Positions 14,301 through 22,130 of a stretch of 33,742 nucleotides of DNA are shown piece by piece. Every line of letters starts with the position of its first letter. Position 1 is the first letter of the stretch. The notes beneath the pieces are model-generated. The model saw only the letters and a list, made by a program, of their open reading frames with translations. It did no database searches and was not told where the DNA came from. Source of the DNA: a virus; the IMG/VR virus record IMGVR_UViG_3300025162_000121, positions 1-33,742 of that record; one strand, written 5' to 3'. The position numbers were made by a program, and so were the translations under genes.

Positions 14301-14907
14301 CACTAAAGCCGGAAATGCCGACAGCTCCAGAAATACCAGAAAAACCAGAGTAACCAGAATTGCCTAATCGACCTGAGTAACCGCTAAATCCTGAATAACC
14401 TGAAATGCCTGATTGACCATTTTGACCAGAAATACCGCTAAATCCTGATAGACCGCTATAACCTGATGAACCACTTTGACCAGAAAATCCGCTAGTTCCA
14501 TTAAGACCTGAATATCCGCTAAACCCTGAAATACCTACTTGACCGCTGTATCCAGAAAAACCACTATAGCCAGAAAATCCGCTAACAGTGTAGTTTTGAT
14601 TAAAAGCTTGTAATGTGCCAGCAGTTAATAAATTGGCTGCAAAGTCACCAATTTGCCAATCTAAAGCAATAGTACCTTCTTGCGCTCTTTGAACAGTAAA
14701 TACATCTCCAGTAACGCTAATAACATTACAGATTTCTGTAATTAAATTATTAGTAGCATTAATTAAAGTAAGCTTAAAAGCTTCTCCAGTAGTAGGCTGT
14801 GGAAAGTATTGACCCGTACCACTAGCAACCGTAATGGTTGTATCAGTTGGCGCTACAGGTAAAGCTAAATTTGTTTGCGCTTGATTGGCAAATAGCAAAA
14901 AGGTCAT
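11305..14907 (-). CDS. Collagen-like Gly-Phe/Tyr-Ser repeat tail fibre (1200 aa)
   Basis: Residues 1-105 are a virion-anchor domain (MTFLLFANQAQTNL..., FTVQRAQEGT) homologous to the start of the 622-aa fibre. About 790 of the remaining residues are Gly triplets in which the third position is nearly always Ser and the second is Phe, Tyr, Ile, or less often Thr, Asp, Glu, Gln (SGFSGYSGISG). Occasional GSG steps break the phase. Two folded islands interrupt it: about residues 373-470 (ATWATDGTLIGTNVNF...) and 620-680 (SADLPPTGNLPNDAY... WIWNGTAWF). The last 155 residues are a non-repetitive beta-rich head. It is a long fibre shaft with a tip. Proline is nearly absent, so a standard collagen helix is not certain. 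Confidence 0.85.
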   Translation of the reverse strand: MTFLLFANQAQTNLALPVAPTDTTITVASGTGQYFPQPTTGEAFKLTLINATNNLITEICNVISVTGDVFTVQRAQEGTIALDWQIGDFAANLLTAGTLQAFNQNYTVSGFSGYSGFSGYSGQVGISGFSGYSGLNGTSGFSGQSGSSGYSGLSGFSGISGQNGQSGISGYSGFSGYSGRLGNSGYSGFSGISGAVGISGFSGFSGINGTSGYSGISGYSGINGQSGFSGYSGQSGFSGTNGTNGASGFSGYSGSGISGFSGYSGISGFSGYSGISGFSGESGFSGYSGFSGESGFSGFSGIDGLSGYSGDSGFSGYSGDSGFSGVSGFSGYSGISGFSGYSGISGFSGDSGISGFSGTSGFSGYSGLGFAPLEVDGATWATDGTLIGTNVNFYTPNPNAFSIGNFVNLVDLTTDSTFYYVGQITNILFAAGGGWAIYVDILGDGGTPFDNPSSSWKTELSGSTGNSGFSGISGYSGISGFSGISGYSGTSGFSGYSGTSGFSGDSGISGYSGIDGQSGFSGYSGQNGLSGTSGFSGISGFSGDNGISGFSGISGYSGISGFSGASGFSGFSGIDGASGFSGINGTSGFSGYSGAQGASINIKGSVPTSADLPPTGNLPNDAYITTDTGDLWIWNGTAWFDAGTIVGASGQSGFSGYSGFSGIGTSGYSGISGFSGTSGYSGYSGISGFSGYSGISGYSGIGTSGFSGTSGYSGQNGLSGFSGYSGIGTSGYSGTSGYSGFSGESGYSGIDGAEGTSGFSGYSGISGYSGFSGYSGQVGISGFSGYSGSGISGYSGDSGISGFSGDSGISGFSGDSGISGFSGISGFSGSGISGYSGYSGYSGISGFSGYSGSGISGFSGYSGFGISGYSGYSGSGISGFSGASGFSGISGYSGINGTNGISGFSGYSGISGYSGISGYSGSGISGYSGYSGISGYSGTSGYSGTSGYSGSGISGFSGYSGSGVSGYSGFSGYSGAQVSGYSGFSGISGYSGVATSGYSGFSGQGGYSGFSGYSGSGISGYSGSGISGFSGYSGISGYSGYSGLSITTSTNNTWTGTQTFNGTSSTLAEVLLNAAETTTISATAATGTIAYYPSTQSVLYYTTSASANWTVNLTFSSGTTMNTALSTGQSLTVAFLVTQGATAYYNSAVQVDGATSGVTTKWQGGAPTAGNASGIDVYTYTVIKTASATFTVLASQTQFK
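11775..14585 (-). repeat. Degenerate 9-bp-period repeat encoding Gly-X-Ser triplets
   Basis: Three blocks (about 13805-14585, 13120-13535 and 11775-12970) with a 9-base codon-triplet period and frequent 18-base higher-order units alternating Phe and Tyr. Synonymous codons are mixed, so the DNA is less repetitive than the protein, as expected if selection acts against slippage and recombination. Confidence 0.85.
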
Positions 14908-14929
14908 AGCAAGTCCTATCTAAGCACTA

Positions 14930-15202
14930 TTAAAGAATACTGTATGTGTCGGCTGCTGCTCCAGTGAATTTTACAGTAGTAACTGGGAAATTCAACACAT
15001 AATAAATTTGACCTGTTGCTGTTCCTGTAGGGGTAACAGCAGCAAGAAAACTTACGCCATTATCTAAAGAAAATTGAATGGTGCGACCACTAGCAGCAGA
15101 ATTTAATACTAAAGTTGCTGGGTAAACTAAATTAGGAATACCTACTGTTGCAGTTGTACCAGTTAGTGTGCCTGTGATGGGGCTGCCATAGTTGTATGTC
15201 AT
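14930..15202 (-). CDS. Small beta-rich virion/fibre protein (90 aa)
   Basis: Thr/Ala/Gly/Val-rich (GSPITGTLTGTTATVGIPNL, ASGRTIQFSLDNGVSFLA, TTVKFTGAAADTYSIL), with alternating polar and hydrophobic residues typical of a beta-sandwich. It lies between two fibre genes, one base from the end of the upstream one. It may be a small fibre component, a fibre-tip subunit or a linker. I do not recognise a family. Confidence 0.65.
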   Translation of the reverse strand: MTYNYGSPITGTLTGTTATVGIPNLVYPATLVLNSAASGRTIQFSLDNGVSFLAAVTPTGTATGQIYYVLNFPVTTVKFTGAAADTYSIL

Positions 15203-15203
15203 A

Positions 15204-17072
15204 TTAGACCTTTGCTTGTAACGCAGCGATATACGCAGCTTGAGTGTTAGTAATATTTTCCAACGATGAAACTTTTTGATTTAATTCTTTGATTGCTCCA
15301 ACAAGATATGCTGTCATATCTCCATGAAAACCATAAGTTAAAACTTTATCTGAAACATATTGTGCTTCTTCTTTAGTTGGTTCTCTTGAAGTAACACATA
15401 AGGGTAATACTTTTTGAATTTCTTGAGCAATAAATCCAACTGTAGGTTCATTTTCGGTTGGTATTTTTAAATCAAAAGTAACTGGATTTAATTTATTAAT
15501 AAAATCTAAAGACCCTGTTAAAGCGGTAATATTTTCTTTAAGTCTTTTATCAGAAATTGGTACAGACCAAGAACCTCCACCCGGTTTGTATCCTGTACCA
15601 TAAGTAACATATAGGTTACCAGAAGCAGTTAAATTGTTAACAATAGTAAGATTACCAAGAGAGTCTGCAGTCCAACAAATTTGACCTGCAACTTTAGCGT
15701 ATAAATTTGAACCATTATTAGTTTCAATTGCTGTACTACCATCAACATTAGCAAGTTCAACTGAAGTTGGCGTTAATACGCCTACAAATCCACCACCAAC
15801 TCCACTACTGTAAACTTGAACCCCCGGATAATCAACTTTATTACCACCAATAATAACTGCAGCAGGGTAAATATTTTGGGCAAAAGATACATGACTTGCA
15901 ACATATTGATCTGTAGGAGTTACTAAAGATAAAGCACTAATACTTGCTGGAGTAACTGCTACTGTGCCAGTAGAACCATTAACTGTAGTAACACCACTAT
16001 TAGTTACTGTTACTGCTCCAGAAGGGCTAGAAACATTGATACCTGCACCTCCAGTTATGGAAGTTACACCTCCAGCAACGCCGGGGGCTGGATTTAATAA
16101 CATCCAAGTAGAAGCAGAGCTAGAATAGACTAATTGACAAACATATCCTACCCCGCCTGTATCGCCAGCCGATAATGGAGCATTGGCATACTTTTTAATA
16201 ACTGTTGCACCTGTGACTGTAGAGCCATAGGTAACATTTAAGGTAGGTGTTGTAGTAGTGTTTGCTGAAGTAGTATTTCTAAAAGTGACTATAGCGCCAT
16301 CTACCAAGCTAGTTAAACCAGCAGGGACAGTTAAAGTTATTGCATCAGAACTACCGCCAGAAGTGTTATAGGTAAAATACTCATCTTGAACTTGAGTAAT
16401 ACCAACCACACCTGTTATTGGGTCATAAGGGTTTTCCAGTACAAAAGCACCAGCGCCGCCATTATAGTTAGCGTTATAAGTCATCAAACAAAGATAATTT
16501 GCACCTGTAATTTCACCGCCAGTTAACGCAATAGTGCCGTTTCTATAGATTGGCAATGCGCCTGTACTAGTAGTAGCTCCGCTTCCCGGTAAAGTCGGGT
16601 TTAAAGTTAAATTTAAAGTAGCTGCGCCAGTATTAGCATTTGCAGCATTTAAAATAAATTGAAACCCATTTGGTAATGATGTAGCAGTTAAATTAGATGC
16701 AATAGTGGCTGTTAGAGCATTGGCTGTTCCAGCGCCATTGGTAAAAGTATATGCGCCATTTTGAAGTTGATCTATTTGAACAAAATCTTGCTGTGTTCCT
16801 GCCGTTGGGAAACAACTAGCATAAGATCCAGAAGCAAAAGAAGAACCATTTGTGCCTTCTTTGGCACGAATACAAGTAATGGTGCTTCCAGTAACATTAA
16901 TTACCCAAACAATCTCATTAGTATTTCCGCTTGTAAAAGTCATTACAAAGTATTGACCTGCGGATGGGCTAGGAAGCCCTGCTGTAGAAGTTAAAGTTAC
17001 AGAGGTCTGAGATGATGTAATGCTTGTCGCTAAAGTCGTCTGTATATTGTTAGCAAACAATAAAGTAGCCAT
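15204..17072 (-). CDS. Tail fibre with C-terminal S74 intramolecular chaperone (622 aa)
   Basis: The N-terminal ~100 residues (MATLLFANNIQTTL..., ITCIRAKEGT) match the anchor of the 1200-aa fibre. The middle is Thr/Asn/Gly-rich beta-structure with repeated ANTTTTPTLNVT-like and VTTVNGSTGTVAV segments. The last 117 residues are a peptidase S74 / endosialidase chaperone: SDKRLKENI with the Ser507 and Lys512 dyad at the correct spacing of five, then NKLNPVTFDL, GFIAQEIQKVLP, AYLVGAIKELNQKV and a coiled coil. This domain drives trimerisation and is then released by self-cleavage before Ser507. Receptor-binding fibre or spike. Confidence 0.9.
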   Translation of the reverse strand: MATLLFANNIQTTLATSITSSQTSVTLTSTAGLPSPSAGQYFVMTFTSGNTNEIVWVINVTGSTITCIRAKEGTNGSSFASGSYASCFPTAGTQQDFVQIDQLQNGAYTFTNGAGTANALTATIASNLTATSLPNGFQFILNAANANTGAATLNLTLNPTLPGSGATTSTGALPIYRNGTIALTGGEITGANYLCLMTYNANYNGGAGAFVLENPYDPITGVVGITQVQDEYFTYNTSGGSSDAITLTVPAGLTSLVDGAIVTFRNTTSANTTTTPTLNVTYGSTVTGATVIKKYANAPLSAGDTGGVGYVCQLVYSSSASTWMLLNPAPGVAGGVTSITGGAGINVSSPSGAVTVTNSGVTTVNGSTGTVAVTPASISALSLVTPTDQYVASHVSFAQNIYPAAVIIGGNKVDYPGVQVYSSGVGGGFVGVLTPTSVELANVDGSTAIETNNGSNLYAKVAGQICWTADSLGNLTIVNNLTASGNLYVTYGTGYKPGGGSWSVPISDKRLKENITALTGSLDFINKLNPVTFDLKIPTENEPTVGFIAQEIQKVLPLCVTSREPTKEEAQYVSDKVLTYGFHGDMTAYLVGAIKELNQKVSSLENITNTQAAYIAALQAKV

Positions 17073-17104
17073 AGTGTTAACCCCTATAATTATTCATAAT
17101 TGTA

Positions 17105-17983
17105 TCAGTAGGACACGCTAAATGTATACTGAAACGGTAGCTGTAAAGTGCCATTATTAATCAAGGCGCTTAAAATTGAAGCATAAGTATTGATCCCTGA
17201 TCCTATAGTTATAGTTACTGCACTATTAGAACCAAAAGTAATCCCTACTGCTTGAGCTGCTGTACTAGGAAAAGGAATAGGCGCTGGAATTCCATTAGCT
17301 TGAGTTAAAAACCGATAAACTCTATTTTTAAGCCATCTAGTATTAAATTGAGTTCCATCGCCCTTATATAAGTTCCATGTCATGGTTCTTTGATAAATGT
17401 CATCATTAGCCAAAGAAACTGTAGAACCCACTTGTCCTAGGGTAGTTGCAGTTCCCGGATTAACTGGTAAAGCGTAAGTAAATGTAGTTGTTCCAGTTTG
17501 AGTTAACTGAAAAGTTCCGTTGTATCCAGCAGGAACTACACCTGTAATAGTAGCAAGATAAGTTGATCCAACAGTAACTCCAATAGGGGTAGCGGTAGTT
17601 GTACCTGTTACCGTACCGCCAGCCGTACTAGCCCATGTCAAGGAAGTAATTGGAACACCTTGAATAGACAAAATTCCTTGATCGTAAGGAATAGTATCGT
17701 AAGAACCATAGGCTTGAGTACCAACAAAAGCAAGGGAGTTATATACCCCGCCAGCAAGAGTAGAAGTTCCAAAAGGGATATATGGTCTAGGTATGCCGTA
17801 AATGCCGTTTCCAACTAAATCTAATAATCTATTAGTTTGCTTAGTGTAAATTGGCAAATCAAGGCTATTTATATTATCTAAATAACCTTGAGAAATAGTA
17901 TTGTAAGCATCAAAAAATGCCACCAAATCAGGATCATTATTGTATTGCTGATATAAGTAGGAAGGTAATATAGTTTCTACCAT
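17105..17983 (-). CDS. Baseplate/tail protein, gpI-like position, with inserted beta domain (292 aa)
   Basis: The N-terminus (LPSYLYQQYNNDPDLVAFFD, then LDLPIYTKQTNRLLDLVGNG) and the C-terminus (YQRTMTWNLYKGDGTQFNTR, W-L-K-N-R-V-Y-R-F) look like the phage DUF2612-type baseplate protein that follows gpJ and links to fibres. Residues ~113-190 are an inserted beta-rich module (AGYNGTFQLTQTGTTTFTY) with close counterparts in the sheath and gpJ-like proteins of this phage. Gene order sheath...gpJ-gpI-fibre supports the role. Confidence 0.75.
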   Translation of the reverse strand: MVETILPSYLYQQYNNDPDLVAFFDAYNTISQGYLDNINSLDLPIYTKQTNRLLDLVGNGIYGIPRPYIPFGTSTLAGGVYNSLAFVGTQAYGSYDTIPYDQGILSIQGVPITSLTWASTAGGTVTGTTTATPIGVTVGSTYLATITGVVPAGYNGTFQLTQTGTTTFTYALPVNPGTATTLGQVGSTVSLANDDIYQRTMTWNLYKGDGTQFNTRWLKNRVYRFLTQANGIPAPIPFPSTAAQAVGITFGSNSAVTITIGSGINTYASILSALINNGTLQLPFQYTFSVSY

Positions 17984-17985
17984 AA

Positions 17986-19416
17986 TTAACCTTGAATTAC
18001 AGTTACATACGCACTAGAAGTTTCAAAGAAAGATTCTGAGTCACCATAAATCAATCCTGTACCAGCAGACGGTGAAACAGAAATACCATTAATTTCAATA
18101 GCAAAACTGATTTTTGACAACAGTTGAGTAGGTATTAAATCTACTACAGCCAATTGAAAAACAGCTTGTAATTCATACACATTAATTGGTTGACCAACAG
18201 CAATGCTATTAATGTAATTTACAATTGCAGGAATTCCAGCCGCAGCCACAGAAGTAGGAGAAACAAAGCTGGTTGAAATAGTATTCCAAGTTAGAGCTAC
18301 CGTAACAGTTTGTTGTGGTGGAATAACAAAAGGAATGGTGTAAGTATTTGGGTAATCATAAATACTAATTGCTGGGCTTGGATTTCTGGTATTTGGAGTT
18401 AAATAAGCAGAAGTAGCTGTAAATGCACCAAAAGCAGAGCTATTTGTACTGGTTGTAATGGTAGTTGTTACACCTGTACCAGAGTAAGCATAACTTAAAC
18501 CAGTGATAACATAAGTAGTGTTATAGGCTGTAGGAGTTGCTCCAACAACAGTAATGGTCTGACCAACAGTATATTGTGGGTTATATGGGGTAACAATTAC
18601 CGCATTTGTAGCGGCACTAATGCTTGATACAGTAAAAATAGATCCAACTAAATTACCAACATCAAAAAGTCCTGTAAAAATGGCATTTGCCACTTGGTAA
18701 GGATCTCCGCCACCCACAATAATTTGCCAATTTGAACCTGATTGAGCAATAGAAATTAATCTTGCTTGAACACCAGAAACATTTTGTAACTGAGTTCTTA
18801 AAAAAGAAGGCATACCTTGTGCCGTTGCTTTACCAGCTTGAATAACTTGAGATTGATAATCTTGTAAAGTTTGAGCAGAAGCCCCCGGAATACCGGTACT
18901 AGCATTAGTACAAGTTAAAGTTACCCCAGAAGGAACAGAAGTAATAATAACAGTTACTGTGCCAATAGGAACAGCCCAAGAACCACTAACAGTTGCTAGG
19001 CAATATAAAGCCGCTGATTGACCACTAGAAGCAATAATTCCACCATCTTGAACGGTATATTGATATGAGCCATCAGACACAACAAAACCAACAGGAATCA
19101 CAAAACCCGGTGTTCCTGTAAAAGTTACATAAACAGAAGTATTAGAACCTACACCTTGCTGAACCCCATAAACAGCGCCTAATTCATACAAAATTGGAGC
19201 ATTAGCAGTATAAGGGCTAACTGAATTTACTAAATCTACAAAGGCTTGATCTTGTATAACCAACGCACCAGCAGCGGTTGAAGCCATATCTTCAATTAAA
19301 GAACCGGGCAAATTGGCTGTTAAACCGGGAGAAAGTGCAGTCGCAGCCGCAATCTCAGCATTTAATAAAGATTGTGGGCTAGACGGTACTGCCCCTGCGG
19401 AAGTAATTGTTGCCAT
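17986..19416 (-). CDS. Baseplate J-like protein (476 aa)
   Basis: The central region TGIPGASAQTLQDYQSQVIQ followed by GMPSFLRTQLQNVSGVQARL is the conserved part of the Baseplate_J family (gpJ of P2, gp6 of T4), which builds the wedges of contractile-tail baseplates. The N-terminus PGSLIEDMASTAAGALVIQD is also typical. A beta-rich module at about 263-340 (ISAATNAVIVTPYNPQYTVG...) resembles modules in the sheath and gpI-like proteins. Two bases separate it from the gpI-like gene. Firm assignment. Confidence 0.88.
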   Translation of the reverse strand: MATITSAGAVPSSPQSLLNAEIAAATALSPGLTANLPGSLIEDMASTAAGALVIQDQAFVDLVNSVSPYTANAPILYELGAVYGVQQGVGSNTSVYVTFTGTPGFVIPVGFVVSDGSYQYTVQDGGIIASSGQSAALYCLATVSGSWAVPIGTVTVIITSVPSGVTLTCTNASTGIPGASAQTLQDYQSQVIQAGKATAQGMPSFLRTQLQNVSGVQARLISIAQSGSNWQIIVGGGDPYQVANAIFTGLFDVGNLVGSIFTVSSISAATNAVIVTPYNPQYTVGQTITVVGATPTAYNTTYVITGLSYAYSGTGVTTTITTSTNSSAFGAFTATSAYLTPNTRNPSPAISIYDYPNTYTIPFVIPPQQTVTVALTWNTISTSFVSPTSVAAAGIPAIVNYINSIAVGQPINVYELQAVFQLAVVDLIPTQLLSKISFAIEINGISVSPSAGTGLIYGDSESFFETSSAYVTVIQG

Positions 19417-19424
19417 TATTTATC

Positions 19425-20072
19425 CTAAGTTGCTATAACTGTTTGAATAGTTGTGCCATTTAAAAACACGGCTGTAATATTGTACGTTGGATTAGCCGTA
19501 TTTGGTTGCTTAAAGATAGTTAAACTTTGGAAATACGGTGCAAACTGTTGCTGTGTTTTTGTAATATCAATGGTAGGCGCAATTTGAGTTTGCACTGCTT
19601 GTTCTGCTGCAATTCCATAGTTGGCATAAAATGGGCTTTCATTGGTATTTAACCGTAAAGTTTGAGCCAAAGTAGCCAACCAAATATACCCTGCATCAAC
19701 AATGATTTCTTCACCCTTAATAAAACCATAATTTGCTAAAAATGAGTTAAAACCGCCGTTTTGTTTAGCCGCATTAGTTGGTAAAGGATTTGATGCTAGG
19801 GTAAACCCTTGGGTTAAATCTTGCCAAATACTATATATAACATTACCGTTTAAGTCTGTAATGACATCGTTTTGCAAAAGATCATTATTATTTACAGTCG
19901 ATGCGCCACTAGTAAAGCTAGTAAGAGCGTTATATAAAGTGGTTGTATTTTTAGATGTTATCCCAAAAGTGCTATTAATTTCATTAGTTAATGGATTTGC
20001 CGCCCCAACAAAGGGAGTTGTAGTCAATAAAGTCCATTGCCCTGATTTGGTGTCTATTCCGTAAGTTCGCAT
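19425..20072 (-). CDS. Baseplate wedge protein, gp25/gpW-like (215 aa)
   Basis: Starts MRTYGIDTKSGQWTLL. The C-terminal part has a helix-strand pattern (NYGIAAEQAVQTQIAPTIDI, TQQQFAPYFQSLTI, YNITAVFLNGT) that matches the gp25/W fold, in which a conserved helix is followed by strands. Gene order spike, gp25/W, J is the standard contractile-tail baseplate order and is what identifies this gene most strongly. It is larger than the usual 110-140 residues because of an N-terminal extension. TAATG coupling to the spike gene. Confidence 0.7.
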   Translation of the reverse strand: MRTYGIDTKSGQWTLLTTTPFVGAANPLTNEINSTFGITSKNTTTLYNALTSFTSGASTVNNNDLLQNDVITDLNGNVIYSIWQDLTQGFTLASNPLPTNAAKQNGGFNSFLANYGFIKGEEIIVDAGYIWLATLAQTLRLNTNESPFYANYGIAAEQAVQTQIAPTIDITKTQQQFAPYFQSLTIFKQPNTANPTYNITAVFLNGTTIQTVIAT

Positions 20073-20869
20073 TATCCTGCTCCAACTGTTGTAGTAATAG
20101 TACTTGTGCCACCTTGTACACCCACAACTCGATGTGTATGTGTTTCCATTGTTACGCTTCCAGCAGTTATATCGCCAGTAGATGCAATAGTTCCTGTTTG
20201 GTTGGTGTTACCTGTAATGTTCATATTACCAGTTACATTCACAGTTCCGCCAGTTCCGCCACTAATGTTAAAGCCGTTATCACCAGTGATTGAGCCATGA
20301 ACAACTAAATTTCCTGTAATGGTAACACCGCTATTATTTGCTATTAAAGTGGTACTTCCATATTGTAATTCGATCTGATTATCAGAAATAGTTACTATAG
20401 CTTTGCCATCGTCAGTACGAATAATTGCGCCATTAGATGCGCTAATAACCACTGCATTAGGGTCTAAAGTAGTCCAAGCAGTATTGCTAACTGGCAAAAA
20501 TACTAATGCACCAAGATTACTAGCAGGGGCTAAAGGGGCTAAACCAGTGCCTAAACCTGTTATGCCGCCGATTCGCACACTAGCGGCAACAGCGATTCCC
20601 TGATCCTTAACTTGTACAGGCAATCGTACATATTTGCTTTCGGCTATTGGCATAGTTACTTCAGGCAAAGTGATCTTTGTGCCAGTAGAAGAAACAGGGT
20701 TTATCTCAAAGTTAACGGTAACTACGGTATTTCCAGCGCCATCTATCCCAACAGATTTAACAGTACATGGGTAAACTTGCCCAAGACCAGATAATCCTTC
20801 TTGTACAGACTGTTCTGTAAAGTTGGCTAATGAAACTGCTAAAGGAATTTTTTGGGACAAATTTGCCAT
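20072..20869 (-). CDS. Baseplate central spike, gpV-like (265 aa)
   Basis: An N-terminal OB-fold-like domain (VYPCTVKSVGIDGAGNTVVT, then VRLPVQVKDQGIAVAASVRI) is followed by a beta-helix-like region with NVTGNMNITGNTNQTG repeats, and near the tip METHTHRV (His244 and His246), the H-x-H motif that binds an iron ion in gpV-type spike tips. The spike pierces the outer membrane when the sheath contracts. The run of T-G-N-x-x-x repeats fits a triple-stranded beta-prism. Neighbours on both sides are joined by one-base TAATG overlaps. Confidence 0.85.
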   Translation of the reverse strand: MANLSQKIPLAVSLANFTEQSVQEGLSGLGQVYPCTVKSVGIDGAGNTVVTVNFEINPVSSTGTKITLPEVTMPIAESKYVRLPVQVKDQGIAVAASVRIGGITGLGTGLAPLAPASNLGALVFLPVSNTAWTTLDPNAVVISASNGAIIRTDDGKAIVTISDNQIELQYGSTTLIANNSGVTITGNLVVHGSITGDNGFNISGGTGGTVNVTGNMNITGNTNQTGTIASTGDITAGSVTMETHTHRVVGVQGGTSTITTTVGAG

Positions 20870-21858
20870 TACTGTTCCAAAGTCATATATTGAGGATCAT
20901 CAACAACAGTAGCTTCAATTATTGTTACCCAACTATCTGCATTGGCTTGACGGCTGCTTCCTTGATGTCTTAGTCTTGTAATAAGAAAAACACCATAAAA
21001 AGCCAATTTATTACGATATTGATTAAAAATAGCTGTATTTACTACGGGTGCTAAAGGAGGGAAGCTAACATATTTTCCTACTTCTAAATCAGCCCTCATA
21101 ACCACTTTTGCAGAAATTGTAGCCACATTTAACCAAGTTATGCTACCAATTAAATCAACATAGTTTATAAGCGTATTATCCACTTGAGGGGACAAGCTAT
21201 CATATAAGTGGAATCCTGAAGAAGTATTAACAATAGAAGCTCCAGAATATTTTGCTGAAGAATTTATTGCTTTACTGGCTGAATTTACCCAAACAGCTAA
21301 TGTTTTTAAATTAGTATAAATTGCAGTTTCGTCTTGTACGGCTACTAAATCTTGGCTAAAACTGCCTGTTACTTTAGATCCAATATATCCCGTTTGCAAT
21401 GCTTCGGTTACTGCTTTAGTCAAAGTATCGCCTTTTCTCCAAATTAAAGGCAAATTAATGCTTTCGGTTGGATCAACTGCACCGCCAGTAATGATTAAAC
21501 TTAAAGAAACATTGTTCCCTTGAAAATTGCCAAAAGCTTGTAATATTGTACCTTGCACTATTAATCCAATTTGATCTGGATTAGCAAAAGGAAGCCCCGC
21601 TGTCATTCCCACAAATACTTGTATTAACGCACCGGGCAAATAGATGCTTTGGTCAATGCTATCAAAAGATACGCCATAAAGGGTAATAGAACCCAAAGGT
21701 GCTGGAGTATGGGAAGCAGCTTGATAAATATCTAAATCAACTTGTAACGCAGAATAATTATCTCCTAACGCACCTACGCTAGTATAGGTAACTGGAGTAA
21801 AACTTACACCCGGTGTTGCATTTGCTGGGGGAGTAATAATAATTTTGTAATAACGCAT
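20869..21858 (-). CDS. Baseplate hub protein (329 aa)
   Basis: A beta-rich protein (RYYKIIITPPANATPGVSFT, ALQVDLDIYQAASHTP, GSITLYGVSFDSI) with a later helical region (GDTLTKAVTEALQTGYIG) and a C-terminal domain (FYGVFLITRLRHQGSSRQAN, SWVTIIEATVV). Size and place between the plug-like gene and the spike match the gpD/gp27-like hub that forms a ring around the spike. The L-I-T-R-L-R-H-Q segment is typical of hub proteins just before the end. Identity rests partly on gene order. Confidence 0.75.
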   Translation of the reverse strand: MRYYKIIITPPANATPGVSFTPVTYTSVGALGDNYSALQVDLDIYQAASHTPAPLGSITLYGVSFDSIDQSIYLPGALIQVFVGMTAGLPFANPDQIGLIVQGTILQAFGNFQGNNVSLSLIITGGAVDPTESINLPLIWRKGDTLTKAVTEALQTGYIGSKVTGSFSQDLVAVQDETAIYTNLKTLAVWVNSASKAINSSAKYSGASIVNTSSGFHLYDSLSPQVDNTLINYVDLIGSITWLNVATISAKVVMRADLEVGKYVSFPPLAPVVNTAIFNQYRNKLAFYGVFLITRLRHQGSSRQANADSWVTIIEATVVDDPQYMTLEQ

Positions 21859-22130
21859 TACGGAGTTACTTCAAATTGATTACTACTAGTTCTATAAACT
21901 AAAGTGGAATTTTTAAAATACCCAAATAAAAGATTAATATTAGAATTATTTGGAGATCCAATAATAGGTCTACTCATTACCAATGTACGAGTTTGAGTAT
22001 AGATATTAATATAATATCTTTCACCATATACATTCCAAGTACAAGTAGCAATATATGTTGTGCCGTCTAATGTAGGGTTAAATTGAAACGGAGCAACGGA
22101 TGATGTAACAAAAGTAGTAAAAGTTGTCAT
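21858..22130 (-). CDS. Small baseplate plug-like protein (90 aa, DUF6983-like)
   Basis: FQFNPTLDGTTYIATCTWNV followed by YGERYYINIYTQ, RPIIGSPNNSNINLLFGYF and an end in F-E-V-T-P. This pattern (TLDG, W-N-x-x-x-x-R-Y-Y, G-S-P, N-L-L-x-G-Y-F, F-E-V-x-P) is that of a small phage family I know as DUF6983, seen next to hub genes and sometimes called baseplate plug. Joined to its neighbours by ATGA (upstream gene) and TAATG (downstream gene). Confidence 0.7.
   Translation of the reverse strand: MTTFTTFVTSSVAPFQFNPTLDGTTYIATCTWNVYGERYYINIYTQTRTLVMSRPIIGSPNNSNINLLFGYFKNSTLVYRTSSNQFEVTP

Noticed and set aside
11775-14585. Regular short repeats that might be read as a CRISPR array or satellite
   Set aside because: No constant repeat plus variable spacer pattern; period is 9 bases and follows the coding triplet.
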